A stretch of 64,000 bases of DNA from Gordonia sp. OPL2 (GCF_003797825.1 NZ_RKME01000025.1:23357-87356); one strand, 5' to 3'. Positions 43,550-53,065 are shown, numbered from the stretch's first letter. Numbers and translations are program-made. Notes: generated by a model not told the origin, from the sequence alone.

Positions 43550-44434
43550 GTGACCACCGCCGGGCGTTCGTCGCCGATCAGCATCGACGAGGAACTGGCG
43601 AGGGCGCGGAATCGACTGCACGCGGCGGGGATCGACTCCGCGCGGTCCGACGCCGAATGGCTGCTCGCCGATGTCCTCGAGGTGGACCGGGGACGGCTGG
43701 TGATCCTCGACGACCTCGATGAGAGCGCCCGGTCTCGTTTCCGCGCCGCCGTCGACTCTCGGTGTGCGCGGATCCCGTTGCAGCACATCGTCGGAACGGC
43801 CGCATTCGGCCCCGCCGAACTGGCCGTCGGCCCCGGGGTGTTCACCCCCCGCCCGGAGACCGAGTTCCTCGCCGAATGGGCCGTCATCGAGGCCCGGGAC
43901 ATCTCGGCCCCGGTCGTCGTAGACCTGTGCAGCGGAAGCGGTGCGTTGGCGATCGCGATCGCATCGATGATCCCGGGTGCCGGCGTGACCGCCGTCGAGC
44001 GGTCGCCGTCGGCGTTGGAATGGTTGTCGCGCAACGTCGCCGACGCCGCCGGGCGAGGGGTGACGGTGTCGGTGCTGGCCGCCGACGTCACCGACACCGA
44101 CGGAATGGCGGACGCGTTCCCCGCCGGCACGGTCGACGTCGTCGTCGCGAACCCGCCCTATGTGCCGGAGGGCACCGACGTGTCCCCGGAAGTCGCCCAC
44201 GATCCGCCGGAGGCGGTGTTCGCCGGTGCCGACGGGATGTCGGTGATCGTCCCGATGCTCGCGGTCGTCGCCGACATGCTGCGGGTCGGTGGGGTGGTGG
44301 GCATCGAGCACGACGAGTCGACGTCGTCGGCGGTGGCGGCCGCCCTCGCCGCGACGGGGCACTTCACCGACATCCGCGCCCGCCACGACCTGACGGGTCG
44401 GCCACGGTTCGTCACGGCGCGCCGGCTGGGGTGA
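43550..44434 (+). CDS. prmC: Release factor glutamine methyltransferase
   Basis: 294 residues; methylates the Gln of the GGQ motif in release factors with S-adenosylmethionine. The N-terminal helical domain carries ARNRLHAAGIDSARSDAEWLL and the SAM-binding loop is VVDLCSGSGALAIAIA. The catalytic NPPY appears as VVANPPYVPEG. It starts at a GTG 4 bp after prfA, the usual prfA-prmC pair. Confidence 0.96.
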   Translation: MTTAGRSSPISIDEELARARNRLHAAGIDSARSDAEWLLADVLEVDRGRLVILDDLDESARSRFRAAVDSRCARIPLQHIVGTAAFGPAELAVGPGVFTPRPETEFLAEWAVIEARDISAPVVVDLCSGSGALAIAIASMIPGAGVTAVERSPSALEWLSRNVADAAGRGVTVSVLAADVTDTDGMADAFPAGTVDVVVANPPYVPEGTDVSPEVAHDPPEAVFAGADGMSVIVPMLAVVADMLRVGGVVGIEHDESTSSAVAAALAATGHFTDIRARHDLTGRPRFVTARRLG

Positions 44435-44481
44435 CGCCCCTCCCGCGGCCCGGGTCACCCGGCTCGTGGCAGGATGGCCGG

Positions 44482-45138
44482 GTGAGCACGGTATTCGACT
44501 GCGGTGAGACAGACACCCGGGCGGCTGGTATTCGTGCGGCCGTCGGTGCGGCCAAGGCCGGTCGGCTGGTCGTCCTCCCGACCGACACCCTCTACGGAAT
44601 CGGCTGTGACGCGTTCGATTCCGATGCCGTCGCAGCGTTGCTGGCGGCGAAGGGACGCGGCCGGGACATGCCGGTGCCCGTTCTCGTCGGCTCCTGGCAC
44701 ACGATCGACGGTCTGGTCCTGTCGGTGTCGACGGCGGCCCGCGATCTCGTCGAGGCGTTCTGGCCCGGCGGCCTGAGCCTGGTCGTGGCGCAGGCACCGT
44801 CGCTGGCCTGGGATCTCGGTGACACCGACGGGACGGTGATGTTGCGCATGCCGCTGCATCCCGTCGCGATCGAGTTGCTGCGTGAGGTGGGCCCGATGGC
44901 GGTGTCGAGTGCCAACGTGTCCGGCCGCCCGCCCGCCACCACCGTCGACGAGGCGCGAGATCAGCTCGGTGAGTCGGTGTCGGTGTACCTCGACGGGGGA
45001 CCGGCCGCGGCGGCACAGCCCTCGACGATCGTCGACCTGAGCGGAGTCACCCCCCGCATCCTCCGGGCGGGCGCGGTGTCGACCGAGGCCATCGCCGAGG
45101 TGCTCGACGTCGACGTCGACACCTTGACGCCGCACTGA
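44482..45138 (+). CDS. L-threonylcarbamoyladenylate synthase (Sua5/YwlC/YrdC)
   Basis: 218 residues; makes threonylcarbamoyl-AMP from threonine, bicarbonate and ATP for the t6A37 modification of tRNA. The YrdC-like domain has LPTDTLYGIGCDAFD, AAKGRGRDMPVPVLVGS and MAVSSANVSGRPPATT; the longer C-terminal Sua5 domain is absent. The GTG at 44482 (GCCGGGTGAGC context) gives the family N-terminus; the frame is also open leftward inside prmC but in the wrong frame for that gene. It corresponds to Rv1301. Confidence 0.93.
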   Translation: MSTVFDCGETDTRAAGIRAAVGAAKAGRLVVLPTDTLYGIGCDAFDSDAVAALLAAKGRGRDMPVPVLVGSWHTIDGLVLSVSTAARDLVEAFWPGGLSLVVAQAPSLAWDLGDTDGTVMLRMPLHPVAIELLREVGPMAVSSANVSGRPPATTVDEARDQLGESVSVYLDGGPAAAAQPSTIVDLSGVTPRILRAGAVSTEAIAEVLDVDVDTLTPH

Positions 45139-45141
45139 TCG

Positions 45142-46374
45142 ATGCGACAACCCCGAGGGAACGATCTGCAGTCCGACCCCGAGCTCGAGGAGCTCCTCGG
45201 CCGTGAGACCCGACGCCGCACGAGCACCCTGCAACTCATCGCGGGGGAGACACCGCCCACTCCGGCGGTGCTCGCCGCGCTGACGTCCGATCTCGGCACG
45301 AAATACGCGGAGGGGTATCCGGGCGCCCGCTACCACGGTGGCTGCGAGGTCGCCGACGAGGTCGAGCAGCTCGCCATCGATCGCGCCGTCCAACTCTTCG
45401 GTGCCGAGTACGTCAATGTGCAGCCACTGTCCGGCAGCGCCGCCAACCTCGCGGTCTATGCGGCCTTCGCCCAGCCCGGCGATCCCGTCCTCGCGCTGCG
45501 CCTCGACCACGGCGGCCATCAGACGCATGGATCGCGCGCCAATTTCTCCGGCAGGTGGTTCGGAACAATCCACTACGGGGTCCGGGAGTCCGACGAGCTG
45601 ATCGACTACGACGAACTCCGCGACACCGCACTGCTCCACCGCCCGCGCATCATCGTCGCCGGTTCGGCCTCCTACTCCCGACAGATCGACTACGCCGCCC
45701 TGCGCGCCGTCGCCGACGAGGCCGAGGCGATCCTCTGGGTCGATGCCGCTCACCTGGCCGGGCTCGTGGCCGGTGGCGTCGCGCCGTCGCCCGTCCCGCA
45801 CGCCGACGTCGTCACCTTCTCCACCCACAAGGTGTTGCGCGGGCCGCGCGGCGGCATGATCCTCGCGCGGGAGCCCCACCGGGCGGTACTGCAGAAGGCC
45901 GTCCACCCCTTCATCCAGGGCGGGCCGTCGATGAACTCGGTGGCTGCGAAGGCCGTCTGTATGAAGGAGTCAGGCGAACGTGCATTCGCCGACTACGCCT
46001 CCGACACGGTGGCCGTCGCGCGGCGTCTCGGCGACGAACTCGGTGATCGCGGTCTCCGGATCGTGAGCGGCGGCACCGACACCCATTTCGTGGTCGTCGA
46101 CGTCTCGGCCCTCGACGTCAGTGGCCGCGAGGCGCAGCGGCGGCTCTCCTCGGCAGGGATCGTCGTCGACCGGGCGGTGATCCCGTTCGATGAGAAGCCG
46201 GTCGCGGAGGGATCCGCGATCCGTGTCGGCACTCCGTCGGCGGTCGTCGGCGGACTCGGCGTCGATGACATGGCAACGGTCGCCGACTGGATCATGCGGG
46301 GGTTGTCCGGACCCGTCGGCGCACCTCAACACGCCGGGATCCGGGGCGAAATCCTGGCCAGAACGGGCGGGTAG
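45142..46374 (+). CDS. Divergent serine hydroxymethyltransferase-like PLP enzyme
   Basis: 410 residues with overall SHMT layout: KYAEGYPGARYHGGCE, VNVQPLSGSAANLAVY, GGHQTHG, VDAAHLAGLVAGG and the PLP lysine K230 in FSTHKVLRGPRGG. It differs from housekeeping GlyA where GlyA is nearly invariant: IASEN is IAGET, RYYGG is RYHGG (H65) and QPHSG is QPLSG (L96). The changes touch the folate and PLP surroundings, so it may be a folate-independent aldolase or act on an alpha-substituted amino acid. It lies 3 bp after sua5 and 4 bp before wecA, where I recall those two being adjacent in M. tuberculosis. Confidence 0.85.
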   Translation: MRQPRGNDLQSDPELEELLGRETRRRTSTLQLIAGETPPTPAVLAALTSDLGTKYAEGYPGARYHGGCEVADEVEQLAIDRAVQLFGAEYVNVQPLSGSAANLAVYAAFAQPGDPVLALRLDHGGHQTHGSRANFSGRWFGTIHYGVRESDELIDYDELRDTALLHRPRIIVAGSASYSRQIDYAALRAVADEAEAILWVDAAHLAGLVAGGVAPSPVPHADVVTFSTHKVLRGPRGGMILAREPHRAVLQKAVHPFIQGGPSMNSVAAKAVCMKESGERAFADYASDTVAVARRLGDELGDRGLRIVSGGTDTHFVVVDVSALDVSGREAQRRLSSAGIVVDRAVIPFDEKPVAEGSAIRVGTPSAVVGGLGVDDMATVADWIMRGLSGPVGAPQHAGIRGEILARTGG

Positions 46375-46378
46375 CCTG

Positions 46379-47656
46379 GTGCGGGTGTTCGATCCCGCCG
46401 GTCTGCTCTCCGTCACCGCTCTCGGTGCCGGGGATCCGGCGACGCACCACGCCGCGCAGTCGGTCGCCGGTGGCGGGGCCGGTGTGCCCTTGCGCGAGCT
46501 GGCGCTGGTCGGCCTGACCGCGGCGGCTGTGACGTATCTGCTGACCTCACTCGTCCGCGTGTTCGCCATCCGCGTCGGTGCGGTGGCGGTGCCACGCGTC
46601 CGCGACGTCCACGTCATCCCCACCCCGCGCCTCGGTGGCCTCGGCATGTTCGCCGGAATGGTTGCCGCGATCGCCCTGGCAGCGAACCTGCCCGCCCTGA
46701 CCCGCGGGTTCGCGTACACCAGCGACATGAGTGCGGTCATCGTGTCGGGCACCGTGATCGTGCTCGTCGGCGTCATCGACGACCGCTGGGGGCTCGACGC
46801 ACTCACCAAGTTCGTCGGCCAGCTGACCGCCGCCGGAGTGCTGGTGATCATGGGCGTCAGCTGGTATCTGCTCTATGTACCGTTCGCCGACATCGGCACG
46901 GTGGTGCTCGATCCCCTCCAGGCCGGGTTGCTCACCGTCGCCGTCACCGTGGCCACCATCAACGCGGTCAACTTCATCGACGGGCTCGACGGCCTCGCCG
47001 CGGGACTGGGACTGATCGCGGCGCTCGCGATCTGCATGTTCTCCCTCGGCCTGCTGCACGATCAGGGCGGCGACGTCAGCTATTACCCACCTGCGCTCAT
47101 CTCCACCGTGCTGGCCGGGGCCTGCCTGGGCTTTCTCCCACACAACTTCTCGCCGGCCCGCATCTTCATGGGCGATTCGGGGGCGATGCTGATCGGTCTG
47201 ATGCTCTCCGCGGCATCGACCAGCGCGTCGGGCCGCATCGCGATGAACGCCTACGGACCCGCGGACGTGTTCACCCTGCTCTCGCCGCTGATCCTGGTGG
47301 CCGCGGTCGTGTTCGTGCCGATGCTCGACATGCTGATGGCCGTGGTCCGGCGGACCCGGGCCGGTGTCGGCTTCTACACCCCTGACAAGATGCATCTGCA
47401 TCACCGGCTCGTCGAGCTCGGGCACTCGCAGCGCCGGGTCGCGCTCATCATCTATCTCTGGGTCGGGGTGCTCGCGTTCTCGGCGGCCGCCAGTACCTTG
47501 TTCCCGATCTCCGTCGTCGCGCCGATGTTCGGTGCCGGCCTCGTCGTCGCGTTGCTCGTGACGATGGCACCCCGGCTCAAACGGCGCCTGGCCGAATTCC
47601 GGACGCGGGGTCTGGCCGACCGCGCGGACGCCTCCGCTGCGGGGACCCCAAGGTAA
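46379..47656 (+). CDS. wecA: Undecaprenyl/decaprenyl-phosphate GlcNAc-1-phosphate transferase
   Basis: 425 residues with about 11 transmembrane helices; begins linker synthesis for attaching arabinogalactan to peptidoglycan by transferring GlcNAc-1-phosphate to decaprenyl phosphate. Family motifs are PTPRLGGLGMF, DDRWGLDALTK, NAVNFIDGLDGLAAG (Mg-binding), FMGDSGAMLIG and MHLHHRLVELGHS. It is the Rv1302 (rfe) counterpart. Starts GTG 46379 and GTG 46385 are both possible; a -10-like TAGCCT (46372-46377) ends 7 nt before 46385, which would then be leaderless. Confidence 0.95.
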   Translation: MRVFDPAGLLSVTALGAGDPATHHAAQSVAGGGAGVPLRELALVGLTAAAVTYLLTSLVRVFAIRVGAVAVPRVRDVHVIPTPRLGGLGMFAGMVAAIALAANLPALTRGFAYTSDMSAVIVSGTVIVLVGVIDDRWGLDALTKFVGQLTAAGVLVIMGVSWYLLYVPFADIGTVVLDPLQAGLLTVAVTVATINAVNFIDGLDGLAAGLGLIAALAICMFSLGLLHDQGGDVSYYPPALISTVLAGACLGFLPHNFSPARIFMGDSGAMLIGLMLSAASTSASGRIAMNAYGPADVFTLLSPLILVAAVVFVPMLDMLMAVVRRTRAGVGFYTPDKMHLHHRLVELGHSQRRVALIIYLWVGVLAFSAAASTLFPISVVAPMFGAGLVVALLVTMAPRLKRRLAEFRTRGLADRADASAAGTPR

Positions 47657-47919
47657 GGCAATGGTAAAAGGCGTGTACTATTCGCTGTAGTAGGTCGACG
47701 TCGGCACGAACGCGAACCGTCCGGCACTTTCGGCGGCGTGTCTCGCACCGCATCGACGATCAGCCTGCCCCGCAGTGCGAGTCACCCCCTGGTGAATGCG
47801 CCGACGGGTGTTGGTAGTGTCACAGAAAATGCGAGCTTACGTCCGGTGATGCCAGTCGCCGATCGCACGCTCGATGGCCTGTGCCCTGTGGCAACAGGGC
47901 CGAACTCGAGGAGAGGCGA
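47657..47919 (+). promoter_or_regulatory. Upstream region of the ATP synthase operon
   Basis: 263 bp without a supported gene. It begins with an AT-richer stretch (AATGGTAAAAGG) and a -10-like TACTAT (47676-47681); a convincing -35 is not seen. The ribosome site GAGGAGAGGCG directly precedes atpI. Confidence 0.35.
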
Positions 47920-48333
47920 ATGACCACATCTGCCCCTGACTCGACGTCGTACTATCCCGCGGCACCGACCGGGCTCCTGCGTCCGGGGATCATCGCCGCG
48001 GTGGCGACGATCGTGGTGCTCGTCGTCGCGATCCTGGTGGGCCACATCTGGTTCGCCGCATTCTTCCTCGCCGGCGTGGTGTTGGTGTTCATCAACACGA
48101 AGCTGGTCATCCGTGCCGTCGACAATGTCGCCACCGCGGAGAACCCTCGCAAGAAACTGCTCGCTCTCAATTCGGCATACCGCCTCGGGGCCATCACGGT
48201 CCTCGCACTGGTGGCGGCCTTCCTGGTCCGGCCCGACGGGCTGGGCGCGATGTTCGGACTCGCCGTCGGCCAGGTGATCCTGGTGCTCAACACGGTGATT
48301 CCGGTGATGAAAGGACTTCGTAAGCAGCTATGA
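47920..48333 (+). CDS. atpI: AtpI-like membrane protein
   Basis: 137 residues with four hydrophobic segments (about 20-40, 42-62, 85-105 and 110-130). It is the small first gene of the ATP synthase operon; AtpI-type proteins help c-ring assembly or magnesium supply, and the actinobacterial form is divergent (Rv1303 type). The ATG is preceded by GAGGAGAGGCGA. The stop overlaps the atpB start (ATGA). Confidence 0.85.
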   Translation: MTTSAPDSTSYYPAAPTGLLRPGIIAAVATIVVLVVAILVGHIWFAAFFLAGVVLVFINTKLVIRAVDNVATAENPRKKLLALNSAYRLGAITVLALVAAFLVRPDGLGAMFGLAVGQVILVLNTVIPVMKGLRKQL

Positions 48334-49091
48334 CCGCAACGTCTTACCTGGCCGAGTCGGAGTCGGCGATCGAGGTCGGCCACCACACCGAGGTCGAGTG
48401 GTTCGGCATGACCGTCAACATCGACACGGTCATCGGCAGTTCCGTGGCGGCGGTCATCGTCATCGGGCTCGCATTCTTCGTGCGCTTCAAGATGACGTCG
48501 AACAAGCCCAACAACGTGCAGCTGTACTTCGAGGTCCTCACGGTCCAGATGCGCAGCCAGATCGAGGGCGCGATCGGCATGAGGATCGCCGGCTTCGTGC
48601 TCCCGCTGGCGGTGACGCTCTTCACCTACATCCTCATCGCGAACTGGCTGTCGATCATCCCGGCCCAGTACGGCACAGCCGAGGGCGGCGCGCATGAGTG
48701 GATCAAGCCGCCGGCCAGCGACGTGAACTTCGTCTACGCCCTCGCGCTCTTCGTGTTCGTCTGGTATCACGCCGCCGGCGTGAAGCGCCGCGGCATCATC
48801 GGCCACCCGGTGAAGCTGGTCAAGGGCCACTCGGTCGCCATCGCCCCGGTGAACATCATCGAGGAGATCGCCAAGCCCGTCTCGCTCTCCCTCCGTCTTT
48901 TCGGCAACATGTTCGCCGGCGGCATCATGGTCGCGCTGATCGCGCTGATGCCCGTCTACGTCATGTGGGCGCCGAACGCTCTGTGGAAGTCCTTCGACCT
49001 CTTCGTCGGTTTGATCCAGGCCTTCATCTTCGCGCTGTTGACGATCCTGTACTTCAGCCAGGCGATGGAACTGGACGAAGACCACCACTAG
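48330..49091 (+). CDS. atpB: ATP synthase Fo subunit a
   Basis: 253 residues, membrane-embedded; forms the proton half-channels beside the c-ring. The essential arginine lies in SLSLRLFGNMFAGG, and the C-terminal helix pair has FVGLIQAFIFALLTILYFSQAM. The start overlaps atpI by 4 nt. The longer spacer to atpE (81 bp) holds a good ribosome site, fitting the need for many c subunits. Confidence 0.97.
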   Translation: MTATSYLAESESAIEVGHHTEVEWFGMTVNIDTVIGSSVAAVIVIGLAFFVRFKMTSNKPNNVQLYFEVLTVQMRSQIEGAIGMRIAGFVLPLAVTLFTYILIANWLSIIPAQYGTAEGGAHEWIKPPASDVNFVYALALFVFVWYHAAGVKRRGIIGHPVKLVKGHSVAIAPVNIIEEIAKPVSLSLRLFGNMFAGGIMVALIALMPVYVMWAPNALWKSFDLFVGLIQAFIFALLTILYFSQAMELDEDHH

Positions 49092-49172
49092 TACGACCCC
49101 GGCCGGCACCTGCCGCGCCGGAACAAAGACCTGGCACCGCAGTGTCAGTTTCACCCGAAAGGAAAGTTCTCA

Positions 49173-49433
49173 ATGGATCCCAATCTGATTGGTCTGGGTG
49201 CGTTGATCGGTGGCGGCCTCATCATGGGTGGCGGCGCGATCGGTGCCGGTATCGGTGACGGTCTGGCCGGCGCTCAGTTGATCGCGGGTATCGCACGGCA
49301 GCCGGAGGCACAGGGTCGCCTCTTCACCCCGTTCTTCATCACCGTCGGTCTGGTCGAGGCGGCGTACTTCATCAACCTGGCGTTCATGGCGCTCTTCGTC
49401 TTCGCCACCCCGATCTCCGGCCAGACTTCCTGA
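49173..49433 (+). CDS. atpE: ATP synthase Fo subunit c
   Basis: 86 residues forming two helices around the polar loop ARQPEAQGR. The proton-carrying carboxylate is E62 in VGLVEAAYF. Residues around it that form the bedaquiline pocket in M. tuberculosis (D28, E61, A63, I66 there) are present one position later (D29, E62, A64, I67). AAAGGAAAG precedes the ATG. Confidence 0.98.
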   Translation: MDPNLIGLGALIGGGLIMGGGAIGAGIGDGLAGAQLIAGIARQPEAQGRLFTPFFITVGLVEAAYFINLAFMALFVFATPISGQTS

Positions 49434-49479
49434 TCTCGGTCGCTGACCGGGTCCCAAGGATCAAGGGAACATCCGCAAC

Positions 49480-49971
49480 ATGAACCTCGCCGCAGAAAAC
49501 TTCCTCATCCCCAATGGCACGTTCTTCGTGTGCCTGGTCATCTTCGTCATCGTCTTCCTCGTGATCCGGACGATGGTCGTGCCGCCGATCCTCAAGGTGC
49601 TCGACGACCGTGATGCCATGGTCGCGAAGACGGCCGAGGACAACCGGGCCGCTGCGGCGAGCTACGAGGATGCCGACACCGAATACCGGGCCGCGCTCAA
49701 GGATGCCCGGGCCGACGCCACCGGTATTCGGGACCAGGCACGTGCGGAGGGCAACGAGCAGTTGTCCGACGCCAAGAAGCGTGCGACGGATGAGGCGGAC
49801 GCCGCGATCGCCAAGACCTCCGAGCAGTTGAAAGCGGAGGGTGAGCAGGCGGCGGCGACCGCACGACAGGACGTCGATCATCTGTCGTCCGTGCTCGCGA
49901 GCCGTGTGCTGGGAACCGATGTGTCGTCAGGTCAGGCTGCCGCATACGAGTCGACAGGAACGGTGAAGTAA
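49480..49971 (+). CDS. atpF: ATP synthase Fo subunit b
   Basis: 163 residues. One N-terminal membrane helix (FFVCLVIFVIVFLVIRTMV, about 11-29) is followed by a long charged helix rich in Glu, Ala and Lys that forms half of the peripheral stalk. The other stalk half is the b-like N-terminus of the next gene, which starts immediately after this stop codon. Confidence 0.95.
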   Translation: MNLAAENFLIPNGTFFVCLVIFVIVFLVIRTMVVPPILKVLDDRDAMVAKTAEDNRAAAASYEDADTEYRAALKDARADATGIRDQARAEGNEQLSDAKKRATDEADAAIAKTSEQLKAEGEQAAATARQDVDHLSSVLASRVLGTDVSSGQAAAYESTGTVK

Positions 49972-51324
49972 GTGGACATCGTCATTGGGAACCTCATCGG
50001 GTTCGCACTCATCATCTTCCTGTTCTGGAAGTATGTGCGTCCCGTGCTGTCGAAGGCGACCACGGCGCAGAAGGAGACCATCGCGCAGCACGTCGCCGAG
50101 AGCGAGGCCGCCAAGGCCCGCGTCAGCGATGCGCAGGCGGCCCACGAACGTGCCCTCGCCGAGGCCAAGGCCGAGGCGGAGGAACTGCACAAGGGTGCGC
50201 TGAAGGATGCCGACGGCATCGCTGCCGACCTCAAGGCCCAGGCCGACTCCGAGGTCAGGCGCATCAGCGAGCACGGCAAGTCGCAGGCGGAACTGAACCG
50301 CGCGACGTTGGTGCGCTCGCTGCGCAACGACCTCGGGCTCACCGCGGTCGACGGCGCCGGCAAGATCGTCCGGCAACACCTCGAGGACCCGAAGGCACAG
50401 TCGGACAGCGTCGACCGGGTCATCGACGAACTCGAGTCCATGGCGGCCGGTGGACCGTCAGCCGACCGGATCGCCCACAGTGCGGATCTGATCGGCCTGC
50501 ACTCGATGCGCGCCACCAGTCGGGATGCCGCGCGCGCCGTCGCCGGGGAGTTCGATTCGGCGGCAAAGGATCTCGATGGTGCGGCGCTGACCAAGGCGTC
50601 GGTCGAGCTGACCGAGGTGATCTCGCTCATCGACGGCAACCCGGTGTTGCGCAAGCGCCTCACCGAGGACGAGGACAACACCGACGGCCAAGTGAAACTG
50701 GTCACCAACCTCTTCGAGGGGAAGGTGGCGCAGATCGTCGTCGACATCCTGGTCGCGGCGGTCAAGCAGCGCTGGTCGGCCACCGTCGACTTCACCGCGG
50801 CTCTGCGACGTCAGAACGCGCTGGTCGTGCTGGCCGCGGCCGAACGTGACGGGACCATCGAACAGGTCGAGAGCGAGCTCTTCGGCGTGGCACGCCTGCT
50901 CGAGCAGAACCCGCAGCTGTCCTCGCTGCTCTCGGACTACTCCCACGACAGCGGCAAGCGAGTCGAGCTGCTGAGGTCACTGGTGGGGGACAAGGTCGGC
51001 GAACACGCCTGGTACCTGCTGTCGCACACCCTCGTGCTGCTGCACGGCCAGCCGGCCGACGTGGCCTTCGACCACCTGGCCGAACTGGCGGCCGCGCGCC
51101 GCGGCGAGTCCGTCGCGCACGTGATCTCCGCGGCACCGATCAGCGATGCGCAGTCGGCGCGGCTGGCCTCGGTGCTCGGGACCATCTACGGCCGCACCAT
51201 CTCCGTGCAGACCGAGATCGACCCCGAACTGCTCGGTGGTCTCCGCATCTCGGTCGGCGACGAGGTGATCGAGGCCGACGTCGCCACCCGCTTGGCGAAG
51301 GCGGCCGAGAGCCTGCCGCGCTGA
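49972..51324 (+). CDS. atpH: ATP synthase fused subunit b'-delta
   Basis: 450 residues, about 2.5 times normal delta. The N-terminal 170 residues form a b-type membrane helix (VIGNLIGFALIIFLFWKYV) and coiled stalk; the rest is the delta (OSCP-like) domain ending in RISVGDEVIEADVATRLAKAAESL. The fusion is typical of mycobacteria and relatives. It starts at a GTG directly after the atpF stop. Confidence 0.96.
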   Translation: MDIVIGNLIGFALIIFLFWKYVRPVLSKATTAQKETIAQHVAESEAAKARVSDAQAAHERALAEAKAEAEELHKGALKDADGIAADLKAQADSEVRRISEHGKSQAELNRATLVRSLRNDLGLTAVDGAGKIVRQHLEDPKAQSDSVDRVIDELESMAAGGPSADRIAHSADLIGLHSMRATSRDAARAVAGEFDSAAKDLDGAALTKASVELTEVISLIDGNPVLRKRLTEDEDNTDGQVKLVTNLFEGKVAQIVVDILVAAVKQRWSATVDFTAALRRQNALVVLAAAERDGTIEQVESELFGVARLLEQNPQLSSLLSDYSHDSGKRVELLRSLVGDKVGEHAWYLLSHTLVLLHGQPADVAFDHLAELAAARRGESVAHVISAAPISDAQSARLASVLGTIYGRTISVQTEIDPELLGGLRISVGDEVIEADVATRLAKAAESLPR

Positions 51325-51391
51325 CCCTGACCAACACATCCAGCGAACCAACCAAACCACCAGCCGGACTGAGCAAGGAAGACGAGTACCC

Positions 51392-53023
51392 ATGGCGGAG
51401 TTGACGATCTCACCAGACGAGATTAAGGGAGCGATCGAGCAGTATGTCTCGTCGTTCGAAGCCGATGCCTCCCGTGACGAGGTGGGCATCGTCACCGACA
51501 CATCGGACGGTATCGCCCACGTCAGCGGACTGCCCGGCGCGATGGCCAACGAGCTGCTGCAGTTCGAGGGCGGCGTGCTCGGCGTGGCCCTGAACCTCGA
51601 CGAGGACGAGATCGGTGCGGTCATCCTCGGTGACTTCGAGTCGCTGGAAGAGGGCCAGCAGGTCAGCCGTACCGGCGAGGTGCTGTCGGTGCCCGTCGGC
51701 GACAAGTTCCTCGGTCGCGTCGTCGACCCGCTCGGTGCTCCTATCGACGGCCTCGGCGACATCGAGGCCGACGAACAGCGCGTCCTCGAGCTGCAGGCCG
51801 CTTCGGTGCTCGAGCGTCAGCCCGTCGAGGAGTCGCTGGCCACCGGCATCAAGGCCATCGACGCCATGACCGCCATCGGCCGCGGCCAGCGCCAGCTGGT
51901 CATCGGCGACCGCAAGACCGGCAAGACCGCCGTCTGCATCGACGCGATCCTCAACCAGAAGGCCAACTGGGATTCGGGTGACCCGGCGAAGCAGGTGCGC
52001 TGCATCTACGTCGCCATCGGTCAGAAGGGTTCGACCATCGCGGGCGTCAAGACCGCCCTCGAAGAGGCCGGAGCGATGGAGTACACCACCATCGTCGCGG
52101 CCCCCGCGTCGGACTCTGCCGGCTTCAAGTGGCTCGCCCCCTACACCGGTTCGGCCATCGGCCAGCACTGGATGTACCAGGGCAAGCACGTCCTCATCGT
52201 GTTCGACGACCTGACCAAGCAGGCCGAGGCCTACCGCGCGATCTCGCTCCTGCTGCGTCGTCCGCCGGGTCGCGAGGCGTACCCGGGTGACGTCTTCTAC
52301 CTGCACTCACGTCTTCTGGAGCGTTGCGCCAAGCTCTCCGACGAGATGGGTGGCGGTTCGATGACCGGCCTGCCGATCATCGAGACGAAGGCCAACGACG
52401 TCTCGGCGTTCATCCCGACCAACGTCATCTCGATCACCGACGGTCAGGTGTTCCTGGAGTCGGACCTGTTCAACAAGGGTGTCCGCCCGGCCATCAACGT
52501 CGGTACGTCGGTCTCGCGCGTCGGTGGCGCCGCCCAGACCAAGGGCCTCAAGAAGGTGTCCGGTTCGCTGCGTCTGGAGCTGGCACAGTTCCGTGAGCTC
52601 GAAGCGTTCTCCGCCTTCGCGTCCGACCTCGACGACGCCTCCAAGGCGCAGCTCGAGCGCGGTGCCCGCTGGGTCGAGATGCTCAAGCAGGACCAGTACA
52701 GCCCCTTCTCGGTGGAGGACGAGATCGTGTCGATCTACCTCTGCGGTGAGGGACACTACGACTCGGTCCCGGTCGACGACGTCCGCAACTTCGAGACGCA
52801 GCTGCTGAGCCACCTGCACCACGAGGCCAAGGGTGTCTACGACTCCATCGCCGGCGGCAAGGCGCTCGCCGACGACCAGGCCGAGGCGCTCGTTGCGGAG
52901 ACCAACAAGTTCAAGAACAGCTACCTGACCCACGACGGCAAGCGCGTGGTCAACGAGGCCGAGGCGAAGGCCATGGACTCCGAGGACGTCGAGCACGAGC
53001 AGATCACGGTTCGCAAGTCGTGA
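51392..53023 (+). CDS. atpA: ATP synthase F1 subunit alpha
   Basis: 543 residues; the nucleotide-binding, largely regulatory partner of beta. Walker A is GDRKTGKT, and the family signature PAINVGTSVSRVGGAAQ is intact. A C-terminal extension of about 35 residues (ending DSEDVEHEQITVRKS) beyond the E. coli end is typical of mycobacterial alpha, where it suppresses ATP hydrolysis. It is 67 bp after atpH. Confidence 0.98.
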   Translation: MAELTISPDEIKGAIEQYVSSFEADASRDEVGIVTDTSDGIAHVSGLPGAMANELLQFEGGVLGVALNLDEDEIGAVILGDFESLEEGQQVSRTGEVLSVPVGDKFLGRVVDPLGAPIDGLGDIEADEQRVLELQAASVLERQPVEESLATGIKAIDAMTAIGRGQRQLVIGDRKTGKTAVCIDAILNQKANWDSGDPAKQVRCIYVAIGQKGSTIAGVKTALEEAGAMEYTTIVAAPASDSAGFKWLAPYTGSAIGQHWMYQGKHVLIVFDDLTKQAEAYRAISLLLRRPPGREAYPGDVFYLHSRLLERCAKLSDEMGGGSMTGLPIIETKANDVSAFIPTNVISITDGQVFLESDLFNKGVRPAINVGTSVSRVGGAAQTKGLKKVSGSLRLELAQFRELEAFSAFASDLDDASKAQLERGARWVEMLKQDQYSPFSVEDEIVSIYLCGEGHYDSVPVDDVRNFETQLLSHLHHEAKGVYDSIAGGKALADDQAEALVAETNKFKNSYLTHDGKRVVNEAEAKAMDSEDVEHEQITVRKS

Positions 53024-53065
53024 TCGCACCGTCCGGCAGTCTCGGAGAGGAAGGGGTGAGGGCTC

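Noticed and set aside
43762..45138. One long frame joining part of prmC with sua5
   Set aside because: The first 240 codons are an out-of-frame reading of prmC. The sua5 homology begins at the GTG at 44482.
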